Shown here piece after piece: positions 8,694 through 17,927 of a stretch of 64,000 nucleotides of DNA. Made by a program: the position numbers and the translations under genes. Under the pieces are notes generated by a model. It worked only from the letters and a program-made list of their open reading frames with translations, was not told the origin of the DNA and did no database searches. Position 1 is the stretch's first letter. Each line of letters opens with the position of its first letter. Source of the DNA: JAFALK01 sp036500605 (GTDB lineage: Bacteria; Pseudomonadota; Gammaproteobacteria; Burkholderiales; Burkholderiaceae_C); the NCBI GenBank assembly GCA_036500605.1, contig DASYBU010000014.1, positions 315,265 through 379,264 of the forward strand, written 5' to 3'.

Positions 8694-10829
8694 ATGACCG
8701 CCAATGCTTTCCACAGCATCGCCCAGATCGAAGCCAGCCTATGGGACGCAGCCGACCAATTACGCGCAAATTCCAAGCTGACCAGCAGCGAGTACTGCAT
8801 GCCCGTCCTGGGTGTGATCTTTCTGCGCCACGCCAGCAACCGCTACGAAGCGGCACTGAAAGCCATCCAGAGTGATCAGCGCGAAGGGAATATGCCCAAG
8901 CGGACCCCGGTGCGTGGAGACTTCATCAAGCGCAGGGCGCTGATGCTGCCCGAGCCCGCGCGTTACGAAAAGCTGTTGAAGCTGCCGGCTGGCACAAGCC
9001 TGGGCACGGCCCTCGTGGAGGCGATGAACGCCATCGAGGTCGACTTCGAGCCCTTGGCCGGCCAACTGCCCAAGGACTACGACCGCTTCGATAACCTGTT
9101 GCTCGAGAACCTGCTGCGCACTTTCGACTCCGAGGCGCTGCGCACCGCGACGGGCGACGTCTTCGGCCGCATCTACGAATACTTCTTGATGAAGTTCGCG
9201 ATGCAGGGCGCACAAGACAACGGCGAATTCTTCACCCCGCCCTCCCTGGTGCAGACCCTCGTCAACGTGATCGAACCCGATCATGGCGTGGTGGCCGACC
9301 TGGCCTGCGGCTCCGCTGGCATGTTCGTGCAGTCCAGCCATTTCATCGAGCACGAAGGTCTGGAGACGATGAAGCGCGTTACCTTCTACGGCCAGGAGAA
9401 AACCGCTACCACCATCCGCCTGGCCAAAATGAACCTGGCCGTGCACGGCCTGGAAGGCGACATCCGCGAGGCCAACAGCTTCTACGACGACGTGCATCGC
9501 CTACAGGACGGCCGCCCCTTATGGGGCAACTGCGACTTCATGATGGCCAACCCGCCCTTCAACGTGGACAAGGTGGACGCCGAGCGCGTCAAGGGCGACC
9601 GCCGCCTGCCCTTCGGCCTGCCGGGCGTGAACAAGGACAAGAAGGTCTCCAACGGCAACTACCTGTGGATCTCCTACTTCCACAGCTACCTGTCGCCGCA
9701 AGGCCGAGCCGGCTTCGTGATGTCCTCGCAAGCCAGCAGTGCGGGCCACGGCGAGAAAGAGGTGCGACGCAAACTCGTAGAGACCGGCGATGTGGACGTG
9801 ATGATCGCCATCCGCTCCAACTTCTTCTACACGCGCACCGTGCCGTGCGAGCTGTGGCACTTCGACCGCGCCAAGCCGGCCGAACGCAAGGACCAGGTGT
9901 TGATGCTGGACGCGCGCCCCGTCTACCGCAAGGTCACGCGCAAGATCTACGACTTCTCGCCCGAGCAGCAGGCCAACCTGAATGCCATCGTCTGGCTCTA
10001 CCGTGGCCAGCAAACGCGCTTTCTGGGCCTGGTGCAAGACTATGCGGAGCGTCTGGGAGTGGAAGCGAGTGCTATTGCGCCCGTGCTGGCAGAGTTTGAA
10101 ACAGCGATGACCGACGCACGCTTGCCGTTGGCCGGCCTGTTCAAGAGCGTCAGCGAACTCGAAGCGCTGCCGGCCGAGCGTCTGCAGCCCTTGGCCGATG
10201 CGCTTGCCGAATGGCTGGAGGCCGCGACGGCGTACGCGTCCGACCGTTCCTCACTGATGCCCAAGCTCGCGGCTTTCTGCAAAGCCGTTGCCAAGACGCC
10301 GCCACAGACCAACAAGGCGCAGCATCAGACCCGCCAGACCTTCGACCCGCTCGCCGATGGCGCACGCGGCCTGCTCAAGCAGGTGGACCTGCTCTACAAG
10401 TTGGCCGCGCGCGCGGCGCAGCTGGCGCAGGAGCTTGGCACCGACGAAGCCGCCGCGGACTATTTCGATCGCCGCAGCGCCAGCAAATTGATCAAGCAAC
10501 TGGACGAGGCGCGCAAGAGCGCGGTCGAGCAGCTCAAGGCCACCGCCTATCTGCACCGGCAAATCGTCTGGCTGCGGGAGCGCTTTCCGGAGGCCGAGAT
10601 GCGCGCTGTACCGGGTCTGTGCAAGGTGGTCAGCCGCGCTGATATCGAGCTGGCGGATTGGAGCTTGACCCCGGGTCGGTTTGTCGGCGTTGCGCCGGCC
10701 GAGGTGGATGAGGATTTCGATTTTGAGCAAACGCTGCGCGATATCCATTTGGAGTTGGCGGATCTGAATCGGGAGGCGGGAGGGCTTGCGCTGGAGATTC
10801 AGCGGAGCTTCGAAGGGCTTGGGGCATGA
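8694..10829 (+). CDS. hsdM: type I restriction-modification system methyltransferase HsdM
   Basis: A 711-residue N6-adenine DNA methyltransferase subunit. The N-terminal HsdM_N helical domain (residues ~1-160) precedes the Rossmann methylase fold with GEFFTPPSLV near 180, motif I DLACGSAGMF near 202 (SAM binding) and motif IV NPPFN near 286 (catalytic pocket). The C-terminal ~250 residues are an extra helical region rich in Ala/Gln/Glu, longer than in E. coli HsdM (529 residues). The ATG at 8694 has only a weak ribosome-binding site. Its stop overlaps the start of hsdS by ATGA. With HsdS and HsdR it forms the modification and restriction complex. Base composition is close to neighbours in this gene. 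Confidence 0.95.
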   Translation: MTANAFHSIAQIEASLWDAADQLRANSKLTSSEYCMPVLGVIFLRHASNRYEAALKAIQSDQREGNMPKRTPVRGDFIKRRALMLPEPARYEKLLKLPAGTSLGTALVEAMNAIEVDFEPLAGQLPKDYDRFDNLLLENLLRTFDSEALRTATGDVFGRIYEYFLMKFAMQGAQDNGEFFTPPSLVQTLVNVIEPDHGVVADLACGSAGMFVQSSHFIEHEGLETMKRVTFYGQEKTATTIRLAKMNLAVHGLEGDIREANSFYDDVHRLQDGRPLWGNCDFMMANPPFNVDKVDAERVKGDRRLPFGLPGVNKDKKVSNGNYLWISYFHSYLSPQGRAGFVMSSQASSAGHGEKEVRRKLVETGDVDVMIAIRSNFFYTRTVPCELWHFDRAKPAERKDQVLMLDARPVYRKVTRKIYDFSPEQQANLNAIVWLYRGQQTRFLGLVQDYAERLGVEASAIAPVLAEFETAMTDARLPLAGLFKSVSELEALPAERLQPLADALAEWLEAATAYASDRSSLMPKLAAFCKAVAKTPPQTNKAQHQTRQTFDPLADGARGLLKQVDLLYKLAARAAQLAQELGTDEAAADYFDRRSASKLIKQLDEARKSAVEQLKATAYLHRQIVWLRERFPEAEMRAVPGLCKVVSRADIELADWSLTPGRFVGVAPAEVDEDFDFEQTLRDIHLELADLNREAGGLALEIQRSFEGLGA

Positions 10830-11989
10830 AGTGGAACTCCATTCGGCTCGGCGAAGTCATGGACGTAAAGCACGGCCATGCCTTCAAGAGCGAATTCTTT
10901 GGGGACGAAGGGGAGTACGTGCTGCTGTCACCCGGCAACTGCTATGAGTCCGGCGGGCTAAAGTTAAAAGGCGAGAAAGAGAAGTACTACACCGGCGAAT
11001 TTCCGGACGAGTACTTACTTAGCGAAGGAGACATGCTGGTAGTGATGACTGACCTCATCAATACCGCACCCATTCTCGGTGGCTCCTTTGTCATTCCTGA
11101 GGGCAATCGATTCCTGCACAACCAACGATTGGGCCTAGTGCGGATCACAAACGAACAGCGTATCGACAAGGGCTTCCTGTACTACTTGCTCAACTCGCAG
11201 GGCTATCGTGCACAGATCCGTGGGTCCGCGAGTGGCGCAACGGTCCGTCACACGGCGCCAGGACGCATCAAGGATTGCGTCATTGGCGTGCCTGTGGACG
11301 TGGAATACCAAAGACACGTTGGCGCAATACTTCGTGCCTACGACGATCTCACCGAAAACAACCGCCGCCGCATGGCGCTGCTGGAAGAGTCGGCGCGCCT
11401 GCTCTACCGCGAATGGTTTGTGCGGCTGCGCTTTCCGGGTTATGAGCACACGCGCATCGCGGATGGTGTGCCAGCAGGCTGGGTGCGCATGCCGTTGGAA
11501 GCCGCACTAGTTTTGCAACGGGGTTTTGATTTGCCCACCCATGTGCGGCAGGAAGGCGATGTTGCGATCTACGGTTCTACAGGTATCGTCGGCTATCACG
11601 ACAAGGCAAAAGTTTCGGGACCGGGTGTCGTGACAGGGAGAAGCGGAACCTTGGGCACAGTCCACTACGTAGCGCAGGATTATTGGCCGCTCAACACGTC
11701 GCTCTGGGTGAAGGAGTTCAAGCGCGTCACACCGTTGTTCGCGCTGTATCTGCTGCGAGAGATGGATTTGAAGCAATACAACGGTGGCGCCTCAGTGCCT
11801 ACCTTGGATCGCAAGTCGGCACATCGCGTCAAGGTTCTGATACCTTCAAAGTCCTTGCTTCGCACCTTCGATGACTTCTGCACCGATGTGTTCGTGCAAA
11901 TCAAGAATCTCGAAAAACAGAATGAAAAACTCCGCGCCGCCCGCGACCTCCTGCTCCCCAAACTGATGAGCGGCGAACTGATCGCATGA
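10826..11989 (+). CDS. hsdS: type I restriction-modification system specificity subunit HsdS
   Basis: A 387-residue DNA sequence-recognition subunit with two target-recognition domains (about residues 1-190 and 215-370). Each is followed by a coiled-coil spacer (YDDLTENNRRRMALLEESARLLYREW near 175-200, and IKNLEKQNEKLRAARDLLLPKLMSGEL at the C-terminus). The first recognition domain starts with WNSIRLGEVMDVKHGHAF. The DNA of both recognition domains is visibly less GC-rich than flanking genes and uses codons such as TTA, AAA and ACT, as expected for modules that are exchanged horizontally. The gene overlaps hsdM and the AlbA-domain gene by ATGA on both sides. The recognised sequence cannot be predicted. 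Confidence 0.94.
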   Translation: MKWNSIRLGEVMDVKHGHAFKSEFFGDEGEYVLLSPGNCYESGGLKLKGEKEKYYTGEFPDEYLLSEGDMLVVMTDLINTAPILGGSFVIPEGNRFLHNQRLGLVRITNEQRIDKGFLYYLLNSQGYRAQIRGSASGATVRHTAPGRIKDCVIGVPVDVEYQRHVGAILRAYDDLTENNRRRMALLEESARLLYREWFVRLRFPGYEHTRIADGVPAGWVRMPLEAALVLQRGFDLPTHVRQEGDVAIYGSTGIVGYHDKAKVSGPGVVTGRSGTLGTVHYVAQDYWPLNTSLWVKEFKRVTPLFALYLLREMDLKQYNGGASVPTLDRKSAHRVKVLIPSKSLLRTFDDFCTDVFVQIKNLEKQNEKLRAARDLLLPKLMSGELIA

Positions 11990-13626
11990 GCCTCGAAGAC
12001 CAGCACACCGACCGCAAGTCACTGCGCACCGTCAGCGGCAAGACTGCGGATTGGAGCGCGCTGGCACAAGACGCGGTGTGCTTCGCCAACGGCGCCGGTG
12101 GGCGGCTGCTGATCGGCATCGAGGACGGGCAGGTGCTGCCGCCACCCGAGCAAACCGTGGAGTCCGAACTGCTGGACCGGTTGCGCAAGCGCATCGGCGA
12201 GCTGACGGTCAACGTGCAAGCCTTGCCGCGTCTGCAGCGCGCGGCCAACGGGGGCGAGTTCATCGAGCTGCTGATCGACCGCTCGCCTGGTGTGGCCTCC
12301 ACGCGGGATGGACGTTACTTTCTGCGCGTGGGCGACAGCTGCCAGCCGGTGCTTGGCGACGACGTTCTGCGCCTGGCTAATGAGCGGCCGGGCCGGCCCT
12401 GGGAGGCGATGGACAGTGTGGTGCCGCGCACGGGAGCCGACGCCGACAAGCTGGCCCGCTTCGTGGCTGGCATCGCGGCCTCGGATCGGGTCAAGGATTC
12501 GGTCAAGGAAAAGAGCGCCGACGAATTGCTGAGCCATTACGGTCTGGCGCAAGGCCAGGTCCTGACCCGTTTGGGCGTGCTGCTGCTTGGCACGCAAACA
12601 GACCGGCGCGGGCTGGGTACGGCGCCTTTGGTGCAAGCGATCAAGTACGACGAGCAGGGCCAGAAGATCAACAAGTGGGTGTGGGACGACGCCGCGCTTT
12701 CGCCGGTGGAGTTGGTGGATGCCGTATGGCGCGAGCTGCCCGACTTCCGCGAGAGCTACGAAGTGGCCGAGGGCCTGTATCGCCGCAGCGTGCCGGCTTA
12801 TGACGAGAAGGTGGTGCGCGAGTTGCTGGTGAATGCGCTGGTGCACCGGCCGTACACGCAGCAGGGCGACATCTATCTGAATCTGCACCCCGAGCGGCTG
12901 GAAGTGGTGAACCCGGGCCGGCTGCCGCTGGGCGTGACCCCGCGCACCATGCTGCATGCGAGCCGGCGCCGCAACGAGGGACTGGCGCGGGTGTTTCACG
13001 ACTTGGGTCTGATGGAACGCGAGGGCAGCGGCTTTGACCTGATCTATGACCGCCTGCTCTCACAAGGCAGGCCAGCGCCGCTGCCGGAGGAGGGTCCGGA
13101 CTGGGTCAAGGTGACGATTCAGCGACGCATCGCCAAGCCTGAGGTGATGCGCTTGGTAGCGGAGGCCGACGAGCGCTTTCAGCTCACGCAACGTGAGCGC
13201 ATCACGCTGGGCTTGCTCGCGCAGAGCGAGGGGCTGACCGCCCGGGAGCTGGTAGCCGCGCTGGCGGCCGAAGGCGGAGAGGCGCTCTCAATGTGGCTGG
13301 GGCGCCTGCTGGCCTTGACCCTCGTACAGAGCACCGGACGCACGCAAGGAACACGCTATTTTGTTGCCCCGGCACTGTTGCGCGGGACTGAATTGAAGCT
13401 GCCAACAACGTTGCTGCGCATCGAGCCGCATCGTTTGCTGGAACTGGTGCGCGAGGACCTGCGCCGCTATCCTGGCTCGAAGATAGGCGAGATCAGCGAG
13501 CGCATCGGTGCGGAGGTGGCGCGCTCGCAGCTGAAGCGGGCACTGGCGGAACTGGTCCGTAGCGGGGCAGTGGCGATGGAGGGGCAGCGCAACGGCGCGC
13601 GCTACCGGCCAGGAAAAGCCGAATGA
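11986..13626 (+). CDS. Schlafen AlbA_2 / HATPase_c_4 domain protein encoded within the restriction operon
   Basis: A 546-residue protein often annotated as ATP-binding or RecG-like transcriptional regulator. Residues ~5-130 form a Schlafen AlbA_2 domain (DRKSLR, DAVCFANGAGGRLLIGIEDG, RDGRYFLRVGDS). A GHKL ATPase-like region (HATPase_c_4) lies near 275-370 (VVRELLVNALVHRPY, GDIYLNLHPERLEVVNPGRLP, GLMEREGSGFDLIYDRL). The C-terminus has winged-helix-like repeats (LTARELVAALAAEGG, IGEISERIGAEVARSQLKRALAEL). It overlaps hsdS by ATGA, so it is translated with the modification genes, and hsdR follows after 198 bases. Genes of this type are recurrent passengers of type I loci; whether it regulates expression or adds a defence activity is unknown. 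Confidence 0.8.
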   Translation: MSLEDQHTDRKSLRTVSGKTADWSALAQDAVCFANGAGGRLLIGIEDGQVLPPPEQTVESELLDRLRKRIGELTVNVQALPRLQRAANGGEFIELLIDRSPGVASTRDGRYFLRVGDSCQPVLGDDVLRLANERPGRPWEAMDSVVPRTGADADKLARFVAGIAASDRVKDSVKEKSADELLSHYGLAQGQVLTRLGVLLLGTQTDRRGLGTAPLVQAIKYDEQGQKINKWVWDDAALSPVELVDAVWRELPDFRESYEVAEGLYRRSVPAYDEKVVRELLVNALVHRPYTQQGDIYLNLHPERLEVVNPGRLPLGVTPRTMLHASRRRNEGLARVFHDLGLMEREGSGFDLIYDRLLSQGRPAPLPEEGPDWVKVTIQRRIAKPEVMRLVAEADERFQLTQRERITLGLLAQSEGLTARELVAALAAEGGEALSMWLGRLLALTLVQSTGRTQGTRYFVAPALLRGTELKLPTTLLRIEPHRLLELVREDLRRYPGSKIGEISERIGAEVARSQLKRALAELVRSGAVAMEGQRNGARYRPGKAE

Positions 13627-13824
13627 GACAGGGTTAGACGGGATGAGTATTTGGCTCAAATCGTTATGAATCACCTTTGAATCAGCGGCGTGCGTGGTCC
13701 ATTCGCTTCGTGGCACCATTTGTAGGGTATTGTTTTTACTGATGTTTTTCTGACCATTGCGAGTTTTTGCGGCCGTCAATGAGCCAAATCTGAGCCAATC
13801 GAAAAACCAATAGCGCAACACGTC
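13627..13824 (+). promoter_or_regulatory. AT-richer gap before hsdR with a 10-bp inverted repeat
   Basis: This 198-base gap is clearly more AT-rich than its surroundings. It carries a perfect inverted repeat, ATTTGGCTCA at 13649-13658 and TGAGCCAAAT at 13780-13789, with a further TGAGCCAAT copy directly after the right arm. It could hold a separate hsdR promoter and an operator that delays restriction relative to modification. No clear -10/-35 pair is evident. Confidence 0.35.
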
Positions 13825-16800
13825 ATGGCCTACACCGACATCAACAGCGAAGACCGACTGGTGCAGGCCACGTTTGCCGAACATTTGGAACAGGTGTTGG
13901 GTTGGGACAGCGTCTACGCATGGAACCGGGAGAGCTTCGGGCCGGATGGCACCTTGGGCCGAGCCAACGAGCGCGAGGTGGTGCTGGTGCGCGATCTGCG
14001 CGCAGCGCTGGTCCGACTCAATCCAGGTCTGCCGGCGCCAGTGATCGAGTCGGCAATCGCCCAGCTGACGCAACATGATTTCTCACGCTCGCTGCTGCAA
14101 CACAACCAGACCTTCCACAAGTTGTTGCGTGACGGGGTGCCGGTCAGCTACCGCGACGCGGCCGGGCAGCCGCGGAATGCACATGCCGCAGTGATCGACT
14201 TCCGCAAGGCCAGCAACAACCGATTCCTGGCGGTGCGGGAGCTGAAGATTACGGGACTGCGCGCACCGCACTACAACCGGCGTGCCGACATCGTCTGCTT
14301 CGTCAACGGCCTGCCGCTGGTGTTCATCGAGCTGAAGGCGGTCTACAAGAACATCCGCGCCGGCTTTGACGGCAATCTGCGCGACTATCTGGACGAGAAC
14401 GTCATCGCCCATGCCTTTCACCACAACGCCTTCCTGATCGTCAGCAACGGTGATCAAGCTCGCTTTGGCTCTATCACCAGCACCTGGGAACACTTCGGCG
14501 AGTGGAAGCGGCTGCATGAAAGCGATGTCGGCAACGTGGCTGCCGAGGTCTTGCTCAACGGCATGCTGGCCAAGGAAAGGCTGCTGGACATCGTCGAGAA
14601 CTTCATTCTCTTTGACGCGAGCAAGTCCGGCCCGCCGCGCAAGGTTGTGGCCCGCAATCACCAGTTGCTGGGCGTGAACCAGGCGGTGGCGGCGGTGCAG
14701 CGACAGGAAGCGCTCAAACGAGAGTTCCCACCGGGCGAGCGCCTGAGGGCCCGCGTGATCGAGCTTCCGTTACGGACCAGCGACGGCGAAGAGCATGCGT
14801 CGGATCGGCCCTATCTCTTCGCGGCAGAGCCCACGCCGCAAACCCTTCAGGTGGTGGAGCGAGTCCATCCCGATCTTGGCCGGCTGGGCGTGGTCTGGCA
14901 CACGCAGGGGAGCGGCAAGTCGTATTCGATGGCCTTCTTCACGGAGAAGGTACGCCGCACGGTAGAGGGCAATTTCACCTTCGTGCTGATGACGGACCGC
15001 GAAGACCTGGACAGCCAGATCTACAAGACCTTTGTCGGCTGCGGCATGGCCGACGATGCAACGCCGCGCGCGAGTTCGGGTCGCGAGCTGGAAAAACTAC
15101 TGAAGCAGAACCACCGCTATGTGTTCAGTCTGATCCACAAGTTCAACCAGGACGTCAGGCCCGACGAGCCTTACAGCAAGCGCGACGACATCATCGTGAT
15201 CTCGGATGAGGCGCATCGCACGCAGTCCGGAAAGCTGGCCCGCCATATGCGGTTGGCCCTGCCCAATGCCGCTTTCATCGGCTTTACCGGCACGCCACTG
15301 TTCAAACATGACCATCTGACCAAGCGGATCTTCGGTGACTATGTGTCGCGCTACGACTTCAAGCGCAGCGAGCAGGACGGGGCCACGGTAAAGCTGATCT
15401 ACGAGAACCGAGGCGAGAAGCTGGGGCTGGCAAGGCTGGACCTGAACGACAAGATCTCGGCAGCTGTCGACGACGCTGACCTGAACCCCGACCAGACGGC
15501 CTTGCTGGAAAAGCTGCTGGGCAAGGACTACGAGGTGATCACAGCCGACGAGCGATTGCAAAAGGTGGCGACGGACTTTGTCGAACATTGCAGCACTCGT
15601 TGGGAGGCCGGCAAGGCCATGCTGGTGTGCATTGACAAGATCACCTGCGCACGCATGCTGATGCTGGTGCAGCCCGCTTGGAAAGCCAAGTCGGCGGCGG
15701 TGCGCGACGCGGCTCAAGTGAAGCTCGCAGAGATTTCAGTCGAGCCTGACGGCGAGACACGTCAACTGCTGCATGCACAGCGCGAGCGGCTGTTGGCCAA
15801 AGCCGAGTGGTTGGATGAGACGGTGATCGAGATCATCATCAGCGAAGCGCAGAACGAGGTCGCCGACTTCAAGCGCTGGGGCTTTGACATCGTTCCGCAT
15901 CGCACGCGCATGAAGCAAGGCTTCGAGACACCCGATGGTCAACGGATCGATGTGGAGTCGGCATTCAAGAATCCGAAGCACCGCTTTCGCATCGCCATCG
16001 TCTGCGCAATGTGGCTGACAGGTTTCGATGTCGAATGCCTGTCAACGCTTTACATCGACAAGCCCATGCGCGCCCACACGCTCATGCAGGCCATTGCTCG
16101 CGCGAATCGCGTCTATCCCGGCAAGGATTTCGGGTTGATCGTCGACTACAACGGCATGCTCAAGAGTCTGCGCGAGGCGCTGGCGCAATATGCACTGGGC
16201 GATGACGGCGGTGAGGCTGAGATCGTCGCACCCCTTGAGGAACGCGTGGCGGCCCTGCATGACGCCATAGAGGTCACCGAGGCGTTCTTGCGGGGCCTGG
16301 GCTTCGAGCCCGTGGGGGTGCTGGGCAGTAAGGGATTTGCGCGAATTCAGGAACTGGCGGACGCAGTCAACGCCGTCTACACCGACGATGAGTCGAAGCG
16401 TCGTTTCGAGATCTTGTCGCGGGTCGTGTTCTCACGTTTCAAAGCGCTTCTGGTGGAGCCCTCGGCGTTGGCTTACGCAGAGCGTCATGACAACCTCGAA
16501 GCCATCTACAAGAAGTTGGGCGAGCGGCGCGATACGGCAGACGTGAGCGCGCTGATCAAGGTCCTCCACCGCATCGTCAACGAAGCCATCGTGACCCAAG
16601 GCACCGGCGATGATCAAGCGACCGGGTTGACCCTGGATCTGACTCAGATCGATATGGAGAAGCTCCGCGAAGAGTTCGCTCGCAAGGTCAGGCGCAAGGC
16701 AACCGTGATTGAGGACATCCGCCAGCTCGTCGAGGAGAAGCTCGCTCAGATGCTTGCGAGCAATCCATTGCGCATGAACTATGAAAAGCGCTATCAGGAA

Positions 16801-17232
16801 CTCATCGCCGCCTACAACCAGGACAAGGACAGGGCAACGATCGAAGACACCTTCGCCAAGCTGAGCGCCCTGGTAGCAGACCTCAGCGCCGAGGAGCATC
16901 GCGCTCTGGACGAGGGTCTGAGCGAAGAGCAGTTGGCTCTTTTCGACCTCTTGCAGCGTGACAACCTCGGAAAATCAGACCGTGATCGCCTGAAGCAAGC
17001 CAGCAGGGATCTGCTGGCGGGGATCCTTCAGGTGATAGCACCGCTGAACCGCTGGACGGAGAAAGAACAGACTCAGGCTGAAGTGGAAACCTACATCCTC
17101 GACCGCGTTTATCAGGAGCTACCGGATCCACCGTACACATCGGATGAAAAGCAGAAGCTGGCGGAACTCGTTTATCGCCATATCTGGCAACAAAGCGTCG
17201 GCGGTCAGCTGCCAGAAATGCCGTTCAAGTAG
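13825..17232 (+). CDS. hsdR: type I restriction-modification system endonuclease/translocase HsdR
   Basis: A 1135-residue motor subunit that translocates DNA and cleaves unmodified targets. The PD-(D/E)xK nuclease is visible near residues 150-172 (NRRADIVCF ... LVFIELKAVYKN; Asp155, Glu169, Lys171). The SF2 helicase motifs follow: Walker A TQGSGKS near 360-366, motif II ISDEAHRTQS near 459-468, motif III FIGFTGTP, and motif VI QAIARANRVYPGK. The C-terminal ~300 residues are helical and rich in charged residues, probably the HsdM-binding part. The length is typical of the family. It has its own upstream gap rather than an ATGA overlap and is followed by a strong terminator. Confidence 0.95.
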   Translation: MAYTDINSEDRLVQATFAEHLEQVLGWDSVYAWNRESFGPDGTLGRANEREVVLVRDLRAALVRLNPGLPAPVIESAIAQLTQHDFSRSLLQHNQTFHKLLRDGVPVSYRDAAGQPRNAHAAVIDFRKASNNRFLAVRELKITGLRAPHYNRRADIVCFVNGLPLVFIELKAVYKNIRAGFDGNLRDYLDENVIAHAFHHNAFLIVSNGDQARFGSITSTWEHFGEWKRLHESDVGNVAAEVLLNGMLAKERLLDIVENFILFDASKSGPPRKVVARNHQLLGVNQAVAAVQRQEALKREFPPGERLRARVIELPLRTSDGEEHASDRPYLFAAEPTPQTLQVVERVHPDLGRLGVVWHTQGSGKSYSMAFFTEKVRRTVEGNFTFVLMTDREDLDSQIYKTFVGCGMADDATPRASSGRELEKLLKQNHRYVFSLIHKFNQDVRPDEPYSKRDDIIVISDEAHRTQSGKLARHMRLALPNAAFIGFTGTPLFKHDHLTKRIFGDYVSRYDFKRSEQDGATVKLIYENRGEKLGLARLDLNDKISAAVDDADLNPDQTALLEKLLGKDYEVITADERLQKVATDFVEHCSTRWEAGKAMLVCIDKITCARMLMLVQPAWKAKSAAVRDAAQVKLAEISVEPDGETRQLLHAQRERLLAKAEWLDETVIEIIISEAQNEVADFKRWGFDIVPHRTRMKQGFETPDGQRIDVESAFKNPKHRFRIAIVCAMWLTGFDVECLSTLYIDKPMRAHTLMQAIARANRVYPGKDFGLIVDYNGMLKSLREALAQYALGDDGGEAEIVAPLEERVAALHDAIEVTEAFLRGLGFEPVGVLGSKGFARIQELADAVNAVYTDDESKRRFEILSRVVFSRFKALLVEPSALAYAERHDNLEAIYKKLGERRDTADVSALIKVLHRIVNEAIVTQGTGDDQATGLTLDLTQIDMEKLREEFARKVRRKATVIEDIRQLVEEKLAQMLASNPLRMNYEKRYQELIAAYNQDKDRATIEDTFAKLSALVADLSAEEHRALDEGLSEEQLALFDLLQRDNLGKSDRDRLKQASRDLLAGILQVIAPLNRWTEKEQTQAEVETYILDRVYQELPDPPYTSDEKQKLAELVYRHIWQQSVGGQLPEMPFK

Positions 17233-17261
17233 ACTGTTACCTGAGCGCAAACCCGTACGCC

Positions 17262-17290
17262 ACGGCACCTTCTGAGGTGCCGTTTCTTTT
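17262..17290 (+). terminator. rho-independent terminator of hsdR
   Basis: A 9-bp perfect stem ACGGCACCT / AGGTGCCGT with loop TCTG is followed by TTCTTTT. It ends the restriction island. A potential GTG start at 17277 for the next gene falls inside this stem, which argues for the ATG at 17307. Confidence 0.9.
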
Positions 17291-17306
17291 GCCCGAGCCC
17301 CACTAC

Positions 17307-17927
17307 ATGACCTTCTCCGTCTGGCTGAGCTTCTTCGCCGCCTCCTGGGCCATCAGCCTCTCGCCCGGTGCGGGCGCGGTGGCGGCGATGAGCGCGGGGC
17401 TCAACAATGGCTTTGCGCGCGGCTACTTCATGACGCTGGGGCTGATCCTCGGCGTGACGACGCAGCTGGTGCTGGTCAGCGCGGGCCTGGGCGCGCTGAT
17501 CGCGGCGTCGAGCTTTGCCTTCGCGCTGGTGAAGTGGCTGGGCGTGGCTTACCTCGTCTACCTCGGCGTGCAGCAATGGCGTGCACCGGCCACGCCGATG
17601 GTGCAGGAAAGCGGCGAGCCGCAATCGCGCGGCAGGCTGCTCCTGCGCGGCTGGGGCATCAACGCGACCAATCCCAAGGCGACCGTGTTCCTGCTGGCCG
17701 TGGTGCCGCAGTTCCTGGATCTACACGCGCCGCTGACGCAGCAATACGCGGTGATCGGCGCCACGCTGTGCTTCACCGACCTGATCGTGATGGCCGGCTA
17801 CACGCTACTGGCCTCGCGCGTGCTGTCGGCGCTGCGTTCGCCGCGGCAGATCAAGGTGGTCAACCGCACCTTCGGCGCGATGTTCGTGCTGGCGGGCACG
17901 GTGCTGGCCGTGTTCAAGCGCACATGA
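17307..17927 (+). CDS. LysE/RhtB family amino-acid exporter
   Basis: A 206-residue inner-membrane protein of the LysE superfamily, which exports amino acids such as homoserine, threonine or leucine. The family N-terminal signature SLSPGAGAVAAMSAGLNNGF is at residues ~17-36, and about six hydrophobic segments are visible. WGINATNPKATVFLLAVVPQF near 120-140 is the second conserved block. The ATG at 17307 is chosen over an upstream GTG that lies in the hsdR terminator stem. Its stop overlaps the next transporter's ATG (ATGA), so the two exporters are co-translated. The exported amino acid is unknown. Confidence 0.88.
   Translation: MTFSVWLSFFAASWAISLSPGAGAVAAMSAGLNNGFARGYFMTLGLILGVTTQLVLVSAGLGALIAASSFAFALVKWLGVAYLVYLGVQQWRAPATPMVQESGEPQSRGRLLLRGWGINATNPKATVFLLAVVPQFLDLHAPLTQQYAVIGATLCFTDLIVMAGYTLLASRVLSALRSPRQIKVVNRTFGAMFVLAGTVLAVFKRT

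Noticed and set aside
10826..11989. Phase-variable or inverted hsdS cassette
   Set aside because: No second hsdS fragment, recombinase gene or inverted repeat pair was seen near it; only one complete hsdS is present.
17277..17306. GTG start for the LysE-type exporter
   Set aside because: It lies inside the hsdR terminator stem and adds residues before the normal family N-terminus.
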